From contig NZ_CAMPJD010000015.1 of the NCBI RefSeq assembly GCF_946886695.1, forward strand, positions 16,936 to 80,935: a stretch of DNA of 64,000 bases. The letters are read 5' to 3'. The stretch's first letter is position 1. Every line of letters starts with the position of its first letter. This DNA is from an uncultured Pseudoxanthomonas sp. (GTDB lineage Bacteria; Pseudomonadota; Gammaproteobacteria; Xanthomonadales; Xanthomonadaceae). A model generated the notes under the pieces. That model was not told the DNA's origin, did no database searches, and saw only the letters and a list, made by a program, of their open reading frames with translations. Positions 25,410-34,842 of this stretch are shown here, piece after piece. The position numbers and the translations under genes are program-made.

Positions 25410-27302
25410 TCAGCGGTAGCCGGCGGCCTGCAGTTCGAACAGTTCGGCGTAACGGCCGCCCTCGGCCAGCAACTGCTCGTGCGTGCCGCTCGCTTCCAAG
25501 CGTCCTTCGTTGAGGACCAGGATGCGGTCCGCCATGCGTACGCTGGAGAAGCGGTGCGAGATCAGCACCGCCGTCCGATTGTCCGACAATTCCTTGAAGC
25601 GTTGGAAGACCTCGAATTCCGAGCGCGCGTCCAGCGCCGCGGTCGGTTCGTCCAGAATCATCACCTGCGCATCGCGCATGTAGGCGCGCGCGATGGCGAT
25701 CTTCTGCCATTGCCCGCCGGACAGGTCCACGCTGTTCTTGAAGCGGCGGCCGACCATCTGGTCGTAGCCCTGGGGCAGCCCGGCGATGACTTCGTCGGCC
25801 ATGGCGCGTGCGGCAGCGTCGCGGATGCGGGCCTGGTCGTGCATCGCGTCGATCTGGCCGACACCGATGTTCTCGCCGGCGGTCAGGTGGTAGCGCACGA
25901 AGTCCTGGAAGATCACCCCGATGTTGGCGCGCAGCTCATCGATGTCGTAGTCGCGCAAGTCGCGGCCATCCAGCAGGATGCGGCCTTCGTCCGGGTCGTA
26001 CAGGCGCGCTAGCAGCTTGACCAGTGTGGTCTTGCCGGCGCCGTTCTCGCCGACCAGCGCCAGCACTTCGCCGGCGCGCAGCTCGAAGTCCAGACCCCGC
26101 ACCGCCCAGCGTTCGGCGTCGGGATAGCGGAAGCCCACGTTCTCGAAGGTGAAGCCGCGGGTGATCGGTTTCGGCACCGGGACGGGATCGGCGGGCGATG
26201 TGATCTCCGGTTCGATCTCGAAGAACGAAAACAGGTCGTCCAGGTACAGTGCCTGGCCCGCGACCTGCGAAAAGCCCACCAGCAGGCCTTCCAGCAACTG
26301 GCGCAGGCGGCGGAAACTGCCTGCCAGGAACGTCAAGTCGCCGATGCTGAAGTCGCCACGCACCGTGCGCCAGGCGATGTAACCGTAGGCAACGTAGTAC
26401 CCCAGCGTGCCCAGCGCCGCCAGTAGCGTGCCCCAGACCGCACGGCGCCGCGCCAGCGCGCGGTTGGCGATGAAGAACTTGTCGGCCAGCGTGCGATAAC
26501 GGCTGATCAGGAAGCGGTGGAGGTTGAAGATCTTCACCTCTTTCGCCGTTTCCACGCTGGCGCCCATCTGCCGCATGTATTCCAGCTGCCGTCGCTCCGG
26601 CGTCCACTGGAAATTCAACGAGTAGCCCACCGCATTGAAGTGCGCTTCGCCGATGAAGGCGGGAATCAGCGCCACCGCCAGCAGCACCATCAGCCACGGC
26701 GCGTAGACCAGCAGGCCCGCGGCGAAGCCGACTACGGTGATGGCGTCCTGCACCTGGCCGAACAGCTGGCTCATCAGGTTCATGCGGCCCATGGTCTGGC
26801 GGCGCGCGCGGTCCAGCTTGTCCTGCAGGTCCGGGTCTTCGAAGTCTTCCAGGTCCAGCGTGGCCGCGTGTTCCATCAGGCGGATGCTGGTGGCGTTGGT
26901 GAACAGCTCCGACAGCAGGGCGTCGGCATAGCTCACCATGCGGCCCAGCAGGTCGGACAGGATCGCCAGCGCGAATTCCACCGCCAGCAACCACAGCAGG
27001 TGGTCCAGCACGCCGCTCCGCCACGCAGTCAACAGGCCTTCCTGCGGCACGCCGGAGCCGACCAGACGGATGGCTTCGTCGATGATCAGCTTGCCGATGT
27101 ACAGCGTGACGATGGGCAGCAGCGCGCGGATCACGCGCAGGCCCAGGCTGGCGGTGGTCAGGACGCGACTTGTCTGCCAGATCTGGCGCAGGAACGGCGC
27201 CAGGTTGCGCATCGCATCGAAGCGCTCGCGCAGGTTCGGCTTGGTGGCAGGACGCGGGGCGGCGCCCTGGGGCTTGCCCGCGGGCGGGGGTGACGAGGCC
27301 AT
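25410..27302 (-). CDS. ABC transporter, fused membrane and ATPase domains
   Basis: A 630-residue exporter half-transporter, active as a dimer. Residues 1-35 are a Pro/Ala-rich lead; the membrane domain (about 45-345) has six hydrophobic segments. The ATPase (about 380-620) shows Walker A GENGAGKTTLVKLLA, Q-loop VIFQDFVRYHLTAGENIGVG, signature LSGGQWQKIAIARA, Walker B AQVMILDEPTAALDA and the H-loop LISHRF. The 'FQDFVRYHLT' stretch is typical of a branch of unknown-substrate exporters. It starts 17 bases before the sugar dehydrogenase gene in the reading direction, so co-transcription is possible. The substrate is not predictable. Confidence 0.88.
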   Translation of the reverse strand: MASSPPPAGKPQGAAPRPATKPNLRERFDAMRNLAPFLRQIWQTSRVLTTASLGLRVIRALLPIVTLYIGKLIIDEAIRLVGSGVPQEGLLTAWRSGVLDHLLWLLAVEFALAILSDLLGRMVSYADALLSELFTNATSIRLMEHAATLDLEDFEDPDLQDKLDRARRQTMGRMNLMSQLFGQVQDAITVVGFAAGLLVYAPWLMVLLAVALIPAFIGEAHFNAVGYSLNFQWTPERRQLEYMRQMGASVETAKEVKIFNLHRFLISRYRTLADKFFIANRALARRRAVWGTLLAALGTLGYYVAYGYIAWRTVRGDFSIGDLTFLAGSFRRLRQLLEGLLVGFSQVAGQALYLDDLFSFFEIEPEITSPADPVPVPKPITRGFTFENVGFRYPDAERWAVRGLDFELRAGEVLALVGENGAGKTTLVKLLARLYDPDEGRILLDGRDLRDYDIDELRANIGVIFQDFVRYHLTAGENIGVGQIDAMHDQARIRDAAARAMADEVIAGLPQGYDQMVGRRFKNSVDLSGGQWQKIAIARAYMRDAQVMILDEPTAALDARSEFEVFQRFKELSDNRTAVLISHRFSSVRMADRILVLNEGRLEASGTHEQLLAEGGRYAELFELQAAGYR

Positions 27303-27358
27303 GCGTGGATTGTGCCTGCCCCGGATGGATTTGGGGTGAAAGCGCGGCTATCTGCACG

Positions 27359-27423
27359 GTGGGAGCGACGTCAGTCGCGATCAGGCACTGCATTGGTCCG
27401 ATCGCGACTGACGTCGCTCCCAC
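27359..27423. repeat. Inverted repeat pair, family GGAGCGACGTNAGTCGCGA, copy 1
   Basis: GTGGGAGCGACGTCAGTCGC followed by GATC, 17 bases of spacer, then the exact inverse. The pair at 38650-38789 belongs to the same family. Confidence 0.75.
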
Positions 27424-27584
27424 AGTGGCCTCTGGGGCATCATCGGGAAGCGACGCGGATCGCGACTGGACGTTCTCCGTGCATCCGTATCCAGTTGTTC
27501 GGGGAAGCGGTATGACCCCGTTCGACCGGACCTCTCCAGGTGACGGACAACGCCAGCCGCGATCCGCGCCGCCTCGCACCAGGC

Positions 27585-28682
27585 TCAGCGCATCGCGACC
27601 GCCAGTGATGCCGGCTGGATGCTGACCGCCTGCCCGGGCTCGACGCGTTCGCCGCCACGTACGATCAAACGGTCGCCGACGCGCACATCGCCGGTCACCT
27701 CCACCAGGCCATCGACTTCGGCGCCGGTTTCCACCGGCAGGCGTTCGGCCTTGCCGGCGCCATCCACGCGCATCACGAAGTCGCCTTCTCGACGCAGCAT
27801 CACCGCGTCGCGCGGCACCGCGACCACGCTGCGCGTGCCTGCGCTGGGAAGTCCGACGTCCACCGCACTGCCCACCGGCATCTGGGTGGCATCGATGGCG
27901 ATGCGCAGTTCCAGCTGGCGCGAGGATTCGTCGCCGACCGGCACCAGGGCGGTCACCGGCCACGCGCGCTCGGTGTCGCCCGCGCGCACGAGCACCGAGG
28001 TGCCTGTACCCAGGTGCTGCGCCAGGTCCACCGGCGCACGCACACGGACTTCCTGCGATGCCGTGTCCACCAGGCGCGCCACGGACGCGCCGGTGGTCAG
28101 GTATTCGCCCAGTTGGGTGTGGCGTTCGGCGACGATCCCGGTGAACGGAGCGCGCACCACCATCTGTTCGCGCTGGTGACGCGTCTGCGCCAGTTGCGCG
28201 AGTGCGCGTGCCCGCTCCTGCACCAGCATGTCGCGGTCGGCGCGGAGCTGTTCGTATTGCGCGCGTGCGATGTTCTGTTGTGCGGCCAGTTGCGCGTAGC
28301 GCTGTTCCTGCCGGGCCGCAAGGTCGAGCTGGGCCTGGATGCGGGCCAGGTCGGCGCGGCCTTCCTGCTCGCGTAGCCGCAATGCCGTGTCGTCCAGCAC
28401 CGCCAGCGCCTGGCCGGCGCGTATGCGTTCGCCCACCTCGACCACCTCGACGACGCGCCCGCCCTGTTCGCTGGCGACGCGCGCGTCCTGCCGGCTGATC
28501 ACGCTGCCGGGCGCCCAGTGGCGCGGCGCGAACTCCGCATTCACCGCCGGCGCGACACTGACGATCGCCGGCGGTGCATCCGGCGTTTCGGGGGCGCTGG
28601 CGTCGGCGTCCAGTTTCAGCAGGGGCAGGGCGAGGACACCCGCCAATGCGGCGGCAATCAGGGTCTTGTGCAGGGTGCGCAT
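27585..28682 (-). CDS. RND efflux periplasmic adaptor (membrane fusion protein)
   Basis: A 365-residue adaptor linking an RND pump to an outer-membrane channel. The N-terminal MRTLHKTLIAAALAGVLALP is a signal or anchor. Then come a lipoyl half-motif (GSVISRQDARVASEQGGRVV), a coiled-coil hairpin (about 110-175, RIQAQLDLAARQEQRYAQLA), the second lipoyl half (VRAPFTGIVAERHTQLGEYL) and beta-barrel domains. It follows the pump gene by 26 bases, the reverse of the usual adaptor-then-pump order. No outer-membrane channel gene is next to it. Confidence 0.9.
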   Translation of the reverse strand: MRTLHKTLIAAALAGVLALPLLKLDADASAPETPDAPPAIVSVAPAVNAEFAPRHWAPGSVISRQDARVASEQGGRVVEVVEVGERIRAGQALAVLDDTALRLREQEGRADLARIQAQLDLAARQEQRYAQLAAQQNIARAQYEQLRADRDMLVQERARALAQLAQTRHQREQMVVRAPFTGIVAERHTQLGEYLTTGASVARLVDTASQEVRVRAPVDLAQHLGTGTSVLVRAGDTERAWPVTALVPVGDESSRQLELRIAIDATQMPVGSAVDVGLPSAGTRSVVAVPRDAVMLRREGDFVMRVDGAGKAERLPVETGAEVDGLVEVTGDVRVGDRLIVRGGERVEPGQAVSIQPASLAVAMR

Positions 28683-28708
28683 GTCGTTTTCCAGGAAGGG
28701 GGAGGGAA

Positions 28709-31700
28709 TCAGGTCGCAGGGGACGGAAGCGGCGTGACGGGGGTGTCGCGTACGTCCGCGCGGGCGACGCGTGAGCCAGCCAGCCGCAGCAGGGCGGGCA
28801 CCAGCACCACGGTGAACAGCAGGCTCAGCGCCACGCCGCCGACCGAGACCGCGGCGAGGCCGCGGTAGATCACCGCGCCGGGGCCGGGATTGATCGCCAT
28901 CGGCAATGCGCCCAGCACACCGGTCAGCGCTGCGATCAGGATCGGTCGCAGGCGCTGGTCCAGGGCCTGTTTCAGCGCTTCGTCCAGCGATGCGCCGCCC
29001 GCCTGTGCCTCGCGTGCCTGCGCCACCAGCAGGATGGCGTTGTTGATCACCATGCCCAGCAGCATGATGAAGCCGATCATCGACAGCAGGTCCAGCGTTT
29101 GTCCGGCGGCCAGGTCCAGCACGCGCAGGCCCAGCACGCCCCCGAGCACCGCCATCGGCAGGGTGGCCATGACGAAGGCGCTGTCGCGCAATGACTTGAA
29201 CATCGCCGCCATCAGCATGAACAGCACCGCCAGCGCGATCACGAAGTTCGTGCCCATGCTGCGCACCACTTCGCCGAGCCGGTCGGCACTGCCTGAAATG
29301 CGGATGGCGGCGTCAGGCGGCAGCCCATCGCGCAATGCAGGCACGATCTCGTCATTGACGATGTCCAGCGCTTCTTCCAGCGACATCGCGGCGGGCGGAT
29401 CGACGGTCAGCGTCACCGTGCGGCGACGGTCGATGCGGCGCAACTGGTTGGGTGCGAGCACCGTGTCCACCTGCGCGAGTTCGGCCAGGCTCAACACGCC
29501 GCCCTGGGGTGTCGCCAGCGGCGCCGCGCCCAGCCGTTCGACATCGTCGGCGCGGTCGCTGCGCAGGATGATGGCCAGCCGGCGGTCGCCGTCGAAATGC
29601 TCGCCCAGCCACTGGCCATCGCCTAGCGCACGTACGACGGTGCCCAGCTCGGGCCGCCGCCAGCCCGCTTCCGCCAGGCGGCGGTCGTCCGGATTCACCC
29701 GCAGCTCCGGCGTGCCGGCATCGGCATTGGGCCACGCCTGCACGTTGGCGCCGGCGAAGCGCTCCGACAGCAGTTTGCGTCCTGCTTCCGCCGCCCGGGC
29801 CAGTGCGTCGCCATCGCTGTGCTGCAGGTGGATGGCGATGGCGCGTGCCGACCCGCCGAAGCTGCCGAACAGTTCGCCTTCGCTGGCGAAAGCGCGCGTG
29901 TCCGGAAAGCCGACGACGATCTCGTCGCGCACGATGCGTTCCAGTTCGCCGATATCGGCGGGATCGACCACGCGTGCACCGAGCGAACCACCGCCGGGCC
30001 ACAGGTTGAGGTACCAGTTGCTCAGCTGCGGCCCCTTTTCGCCCTCCATGTACGGGCGCATGCGCTCGAGCACCACCGGCGCGATCTCGCGGTTCACGCG
30101 TTCCGGGCTCATGCCGGGCGGGAAGTTGAAGAAGGCATCCACCGCGGCACGCTTCACCGGCGGCAGGTAGTCGATCTGCGGCATCAGCAGCGTCGCCAGC
30201 AGCACGGGGGCGAGCACCAGTGCGCCGACCCACGCAAGTTGACGCGGACGACCCTCGGTGACACGCAGCGACCAGTCGCTGACGCGCGACCAGGCACGGT
30301 GCTGCGTGGCATCTCCGGGACGCGTGCGCAGCCAGCTGCCGGCAGCGGCGGGCAGCACGGTAACGGCGATCAGCAGCGAGATCCCCACCGCGATGGAGAT
30401 GGTCAGCGCCAGGTCGGCGAACAGCTGGCCTTCCACGTCATCCATGAAGATCACCGGCAGGAACACGGCCACGGTGGTGAGCGTGGACGCCACCAGCGCG
30501 CCACCCACCTGGCGCGTACCCTCCAGGGCGGCGCGCGCAGCCGGCATGCCTTCCTCGCGCAGCCGCACGATGTTCTCCGCGACGACCACGGCGGCATCCA
30601 TCACCATGCCGACCGCGAACGCGAGCCCCGCCAGCGAGATGACGTTGAGGCTGCGGCCGGTGAGCTGAAGCACGATGAAGGTGGCCAGCAACGAAATGGG
30701 AATGGCGCATGCGATCAGTGCGGTGGCGCGCACATCGCGCAGGAACCACCACAGGCAGCCCACCGCAAGCAGCACGCCGACGGTGAGGCTGCCCGACAGC
30801 AGGCCGAGCGCACGGTTGATGAACACCGAGGCATCGAAACTCTGCGCGATATCCAGACCGAGCGGCTTCAGTTCCTGCTCGCGGACGTCCGCGACGACGC
30901 GCTTCACTTCATCCAGCGTGTCCAGCACGTTGGCCCCGTTCTCGCGCAGGATGCGCAGCCCGATGGCGGAGTTTCCGTTCTGGTAGGCGAAGAAGCGCTG
31001 CTCCGGTCGCTTCACTTCGACGCGTGCGACATCGCCAAGCCGTACCGGCCGGCCATTGCGCCAGGCCAGGATCAGCTCGCCCAGGGCTTCGGGCGAATAG
31101 CGCCCGGCGAAACGCAGCACGTACTCCCGCCGTCCGGCTTCCACCACACCGCCGGACACGTCGGTGGCGCGCGCCGCGACGGCGGCGATGTCGGGAATCT
31201 GGATGCCCAGCGCGGCGGCACGTTCCAGATTGAGGGTGATGGTCAGCTCTTCCTCTGCGCCACCGTTGATCTCGACGCCGGCCACCCCTTGCACCGCGGA
31301 GATACGCGGGACGATGCGGTCCTCGATCATCTGCCGGTAGTCGAGGATGTCGCCACGCGTGCCCGGCAGCTTCTGTACGAAGAAGTACGTGAGCGAGTTG
31401 TTGGCGTTGTCGGCGCCCGCCTGCACGACCGGCGGTGTCGCATCGCGCGGCAGCGGTTGCAGCCGGTTCATGCGCGACAGCACTTCAACCAGCATGGCGT
31501 CCATGTCGCTGCCGACGGCGAAGGTGAGGTTGATGAAACTGTTGCCCGCGTTGACGTTGGAAGAGATTTCCTCCAGCCCGGGCAGGCCCTGCATCACGGC
31601 TTCGATGGGTTCGACGATCTCCGACTCCATCTCCTGCGGCGATGCTGCGCGCCAGCCGGTCTGGATCGACATCTGCGGCCGCTCGATGTCGGGGAACAGC

Positions 31701-31804
31701 TGAAGGGGCAGCTTCATAAGACTCATCAGGCCGAAGGCGCAGACCATGGCGACGACCACCGCGACGGCAGCGGGATTGCGCAGGGAGGCTTCGGTGAGTT
31801 TCAT
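28709..31804 (-). CDS. RND-family efflux pump
   Basis: A 1031-residue, 12-TM proton-driven exporter. The two-fold design is visible: TM1 near residue 12, a large periplasmic loop, TM2-6 (about 330-530), TM7 (about 525-545), a second loop, and TM8-12 (about 850-1010). In TM4 the proton-relay region reads GMVMDAAVVVAENI, with a single Asp followed by Ala, unlike the Asp-Asp pair of AcrB and more like the Asp-Ala-Ala of heavy-metal exporters. The rest, for example the Gly/Ala-rich TM11 with GMVINNAILLVAQA, is of the general hydrophobe type. Substrates cannot be named. A LytS/LytTR pair lies upstream on the same strand. Confidence 0.9.
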   Translation of the reverse strand: MKLTEASLRNPAAVAVVVAMVCAFGLMSLMKLPLQLFPDIERPQMSIQTGWRAASPQEMESEIVEPIEAVMQGLPGLEEISSNVNAGNSFINLTFAVGSDMDAMLVEVLSRMNRLQPLPRDATPPVVQAGADNANNSLTYFFVQKLPGTRGDILDYRQMIEDRIVPRISAVQGVAGVEINGGAEEELTITLNLERAAALGIQIPDIAAVAARATDVSGGVVEAGRREYVLRFAGRYSPEALGELILAWRNGRPVRLGDVARVEVKRPEQRFFAYQNGNSAIGLRILRENGANVLDTLDEVKRVVADVREQELKPLGLDIAQSFDASVFINRALGLLSGSLTVGVLLAVGCLWWFLRDVRATALIACAIPISLLATFIVLQLTGRSLNVISLAGLAFAVGMVMDAAVVVAENIVRLREEGMPAARAALEGTRQVGGALVASTLTTVAVFLPVIFMDDVEGQLFADLALTISIAVGISLLIAVTVLPAAAGSWLRTRPGDATQHRAWSRVSDWSLRVTEGRPRQLAWVGALVLAPVLLATLLMPQIDYLPPVKRAAVDAFFNFPPGMSPERVNREIAPVVLERMRPYMEGEKGPQLSNWYLNLWPGGGSLGARVVDPADIGELERIVRDEIVVGFPDTRAFASEGELFGSFGGSARAIAIHLQHSDGDALARAAEAGRKLLSERFAGANVQAWPNADAGTPELRVNPDDRRLAEAGWRRPELGTVVRALGDGQWLGEHFDGDRRLAIILRSDRADDVERLGAAPLATPQGGVLSLAELAQVDTVLAPNQLRRIDRRRTVTLTVDPPAAMSLEEALDIVNDEIVPALRDGLPPDAAIRISGSADRLGEVVRSMGTNFVIALAVLFMLMAAMFKSLRDSAFVMATLPMAVLGGVLGLRVLDLAAGQTLDLLSMIGFIMLLGMVINNAILLVAQAREAQAGGASLDEALKQALDQRLRPILIAALTGVLGALPMAINPGPGAVIYRGLAAVSVGGVALSLLFTVVLVPALLRLAGSRVARADVRDTPVTPLPSPAT

Positions 31805-32116
31805 CGTGCAGGTCCGCGTGGTGGTCGGCGGTGCGCACGATGCGCGCGTCTCCAGTGATGGTTATGGCCCGGAAGTCATGCCACGTGCCATATTGCGGCA
31901 AGTGGTGGAGCGGGCGCGATGAACCGAAGATCGAGAATCCGCGTTACGCAGAAGCGGCCCGCAAGCGTGAGCTTCGTCATCCCAGCGAATGCTGGGATCC
32001 ATTTGGCTTCTGCTTCGATGTCATGGCGGACCGCAAGAGCGACGGCAAGATGGGTCCCAGCGTTCGCTGGGACGACGGACGATTTACAGGGTCGACCGGA
32101 ACCGGAGGCACGATCG
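31805..32116. other. Intergenic stretch with inverted repeat
   Basis: 312 bases between the RND pump start and the LytTR regulator stop. The inverted pair at 31976-32076 fills a third of it. The rest, next to the pump start, should hold its promoter; no clear sigma-70 boxes or LytTR-type direct repeats were identified by eye. Confidence 0.5.
31976..32076. repeat. Inverted repeat pair, family GTCATCCCAGCG, copy 2
   Basis: Left arm GTCATCCCAGCGAATGCTGG then GATCCA; right arm TGGGTCCCAGCGTTCGCTGG then GACGAC. The spacer again holds a GGCTT...GCAAGA-like core as at 21555-21648. Confidence 0.7.
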
Positions 32117-32965
32117 CTACAGCAACACCGCCAGCTTGTCGCGATGGCTGCGCGAAAGCTTTAGCTCCTGTCCGCAGTCCAACCGCAGGAAGCTCTCCCC
32201 GTTGGTATGTGGCCGCATCTCCACCACCCGGCGCGCATTGACGATGGTGGAGCGGTGGATGCGCGGGAAGCGCTGCGGATCCAGCTGCTTCTCGAGCTCG
32301 CGCATGGTGGCGCGCAGGATCAGAGTGGTGCCGGTCTGGCCTTCGCCATCCACGTGGATGCACATGTAATCGCCCGCGGCATCGATCCAGCGGATGTTGT
32401 GCAGGTCCACGCGCACGGTACGGCCACCGTCGCGGATGGCCAGCTTTTCCTCGCGCCGCAACAGGTCCAGCGCATCGGGCTTGAGGGCCTCGTCGAGGTG
32501 CAGGGGGGGGCGGCCGCTCAGCTCGCCCAGCAGGCCGAGCAGGGTGGCGCAATGGCCGCTGGCCTCGCGCTGCGCACGCGCCTGGCGCACGCGCGACAGG
32601 GCCTGCGCCAGCCGTGAATCGTCCACGGGCTTGAGCAGATAGTCGGTGGCCGAGGCCTCGAAGGCGCGGATGGCGTAATGGTCGTAGGCGGTGACGAACA
32701 CCACCAGCGGCATCTCGCTGGCGGGAATCGCACGCAATGTCTGGAAGCCGTCCATCCCCGGCATCTGCACATCGAGGAACACCAGGTCCGGCCGGTGTTC
32801 GCGCAGACCGGCGATGGCCGATGCGCCATCGCCATACTGGCCGACAATGTCGATGTCGGCATGCGCGGCCAGGCGGATTTCCAGCCCGCGCCGGGCCAGC
32901 GGTTCGTCGTCGACGATGAAGGCGCGCAATCGTGGCGGGCGGGGCGGTGAGGTGGCGTGGTCCAT
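32117..32965 (-). CDS. LytTR-family response regulator
   Basis: A 282-residue regulator. The receiver domain (about 14-130) has FIVDDEPLARRGLEIRL (acidic pair), the phospho-acceptor Asp in LVFLDVQMPGMDG (about 61), the VTAYD Thr and LLKPVDD with the Lys. The C-terminal LytTR DNA-binding domain (about 180-282) shows LHNIRWIDAAGDYMCIHV, ATMRELEKQLDPQRFPRIHR and VNARRVVEMRPHTNGESFLR. It follows its kinase after 4 bases. Such pairs often control export and envelope genes; the adjacent RND pump is a candidate target. Confidence 0.92.
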   Translation of the reverse strand: MDHATSPPRPPRLRAFIVDDEPLARRGLEIRLAAHADIDIVGQYGDGASAIAGLREHRPDLVFLDVQMPGMDGFQTLRAIPASEMPLVVFVTAYDHYAIRAFEASATDYLLKPVDDSRLAQALSRVRQARAQREASGHCATLLGLLGELSGRPPLHLDEALKPDALDLLRREEKLAIRDGGRTVRVDLHNIRWIDAAGDYMCIHVDGEGQTGTTLILRATMRELEKQLDPQRFPRIHRSTIVNARRVVEMRPHTNGESFLRLDCGQELKLSRSHRDKLAVLL

Positions 32966-32969
32966 CGGC

Positions 32970-34055
32970 TCAGTCCGCCAGCGTCTGCGAGGTTTCGAAC
33001 GGCAGGCGCAGGGTGACTTCGATGCCGCGCTCCAGGTTGCGTACGGAGAAGCCACCGGACCCGCCGTACAGCACGCTCAGGCGTTCGCGCGTATTGCGCA
33101 GGCCCACGCCCTTGCCGGGCGGCAATTCGTCGCCCTCCAGACTCCCGCAGCCGGGCCCGTCATCGGTGACGCGCAGCACCAGTTGCGCGCCGTCCCGCTC
33201 GGCTTCGATACGCAACAGGCCACCTGCGACCTGCTTGGCCACGGCGTACTTGATGGCGTTCTCCACCAGCGGTTGCAGCAACAGGCTGGGCAGCAGCGCA
33301 CGCCAGCAGTCCTCGTCGATGTCGGTCTCGATGCGCAACCGTTCGGCGAAGCGGATCTTCTCGATGTCCAGGTACAGCGTCAGCGCATCGAGTTCCTGGC
33401 GCAGCGTGACGCGCTGCATCGGATCGTTGTCCAGTGAATGCCGGAGGAACGACGACAGGCCCTGCACCATGCGGTTGGCGGTGACGTTGTCGCGGTCCAG
33501 GATCAGGGTCGAAATCGCATTGAGCGTGTTGAACAGGAAATGCGGATTGAGTTGGTAGCGCAGCATCTTCAGCTGCGCCTGGTGCGCCATGCTGCGCGCG
33601 GCCAGCGTGCGCTCGGTTTCGCCCTGCAGCTGCTGGTAATACTTGATGCCCATGTACGCGCCGACCCAGGCCAGCACCACATAGATGTAGCCGAGCGAAT
33701 AGGCGATGAACTCCAGCCGGGTGGTCGGCTTGCAGGTCTCGCAGAAATCCACCAGGACTTCGCGCGTGACGAAATCGATCAGCGCCGAGCTGGCCAGGAC
33801 CACGGGGATCATCAACGCCAGCAGCTGGCGGGGCGGCAGACTCCAGTAGGTCCTCAGCAGGAAGCGCAGGCCCAGCGTGACCAGGGCGCCCATGGTCGCG
33901 GCGGTCGCGGGCACCACCCAGTAGCCGGACGGCTTGCCGTGGGCGGCGGCATACAGACAGCCCTGCGCGAAGTAGGCGCCCCAGCCCGACAGGTGCAGCA
34001 GCCAGAAGACGCGCTGGCGGGGAAGGTCCAGCGGATGGGAGGTGGCGATGGCCAT
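32970..34055 (-). CDS. LytS/YpdA-type sensor histidine kinase
   Basis: A 361-residue kinase of the His_kinase (PF06580-type) family. About four hydrophobic segments occupy residues 15-145. The phospho-acceptor His lies in RYQLNPHFLFNTLNAIS (about 172). The ATPase region has LLLQPLVENAIKYAVAK (N box) and DDGPGCG plus GVGLRNTRERL (G boxes). This kinase class pairs with LytTR regulators, as here. No extra sensory domain is visible; the signal is presumably sensed by the membrane part, which carries a CETCK Cys pair. Confidence 0.92.
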   Translation of the reverse strand: MAIATSHPLDLPRQRVFWLLHLSGWGAYFAQGCLYAAAHGKPSGYWVVPATAATMGALVTLGLRFLLRTYWSLPPRQLLALMIPVVLASSALIDFVTREVLVDFCETCKPTTRLEFIAYSLGYIYVVLAWVGAYMGIKYYQQLQGETERTLAARSMAHQAQLKMLRYQLNPHFLFNTLNAISTLILDRDNVTANRMVQGLSSFLRHSLDNDPMQRVTLRQELDALTLYLDIEKIRFAERLRIETDIDEDCWRALLPSLLLQPLVENAIKYAVAKQVAGGLLRIEAERDGAQLVLRVTDDGPGCGSLEGDELPPGKGVGLRNTRERLSVLYGGSGGFSVRNLERGIEVTLRLPFETSQTLAD

Positions 34056-34163
34056 GGTGTCGATCAGGACGCAGGTGGCGCCATGCTAACGCCACCGGGT
34101 GCGGCGGTTCGCACGGTTCGTCGGTGCCGGGCCACGCTTGGGCGCAAGACCGCCGGCGTTGCG

Positions 34164-34808
34164 CTACTTCAGCGGACCGGGCGGCTCGCCATCGCCACCG
34201 GATTGCAGCGCCACCGGCAGGTGCCAGCCGTACGTCACCGCCATCATGCGCAGCCCGAAGCAGAGAGCCGCGCCCACCACGGCGCAGGGCACCATGGGCA
34301 GCGCCAGCCAATGGCCGACGGCGACGATCAGCGCGCCAGCCAGCGCCGCGACCGCATAAAGCTCGGCGCGCAGCACCAGCGGCACCTGGGCGAGCAGCAG
34401 GTCGCGGGCGATGCCGCCACCGATGCCGGTGAGCATGCCCATCGCGGCGGCCATCGGGGGCGAGATGCCGTACTCAAGGGCCTTCTGCGTGCCGGCCACG
34501 GCGAAAAGCGCCAGGCCCATGGCGTCGAACAGCCGCACCGGATGGTGCAGCTTCTCGATCAGCGACGCGCGGAAGAACGTCACCACGCCGGCGGCCAGTG
34601 AAGTGACCGGATAGCGCCAGTCGCTGAGCGCCGCGGGCGGGGTGGCGCCGATCAGCAGGTCGCGGGTGATGCCGCCTGCGGTCGCAGCGATGAACGACAG
34701 CACCAGCACGCCGAAGATGTCCAGCCGGCGACGCACGCCCAGCGTGGCACCGCTGAGCGCAAACACGAACGTGCCGACCAGGTCGAGAATGAGGACCAGA
34801 GTTTCCAT
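34164..34808 (-). CDS. TRIC-type cation channel family protein (YicG/UPF0126)
   Basis: About 214 residues with seven hydrophobic segments arranged as two repeats of a three-helix unit. Each repeat carries a glycine-rich signature: ATAGGITRDLLIG (about 45-57) and GIGGGIARDLLLAQVP (about 133-148). This duplicated G-G-x-x-RD pattern defines the UPF0126/TRIC family, whose bacterial members conduct monovalent cations. Two ATGs (34817 and 34808) are possible starts; 34808 begins the first membrane segment with METLVLILDLVGTF. Confidence 0.88.
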   Translation of the reverse strand: METLVLILDLVGTFVFALSGATLGVRRRLDIFGVLVLSFIAATAGGITRDLLIGATPPAALSDWRYPVTSLAAGVVTFFRASLIEKLHHPVRLFDAMGLALFAVAGTQKALEYGISPPMAAAMGMLTGIGGGIARDLLLAQVPLVLRAELYAVAALAGALIVAVGHWLALPMVPCAVVGAALCFGLRMMAVTYGWHLPVALQSGGDGEPPGPLK

Positions 34809-34842
34809 GGTCCCCATTGTGCCGCCTGAGGCGTTCTTGCGA

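Noticed and set aside
29819..31858. Plus-strand open frame of 679 codons opposite the RND pump
   Set aside because: Antisense shadow with His/Arg/Gly/Asp-rich composition and no domain; the RND reading has full family motifs.
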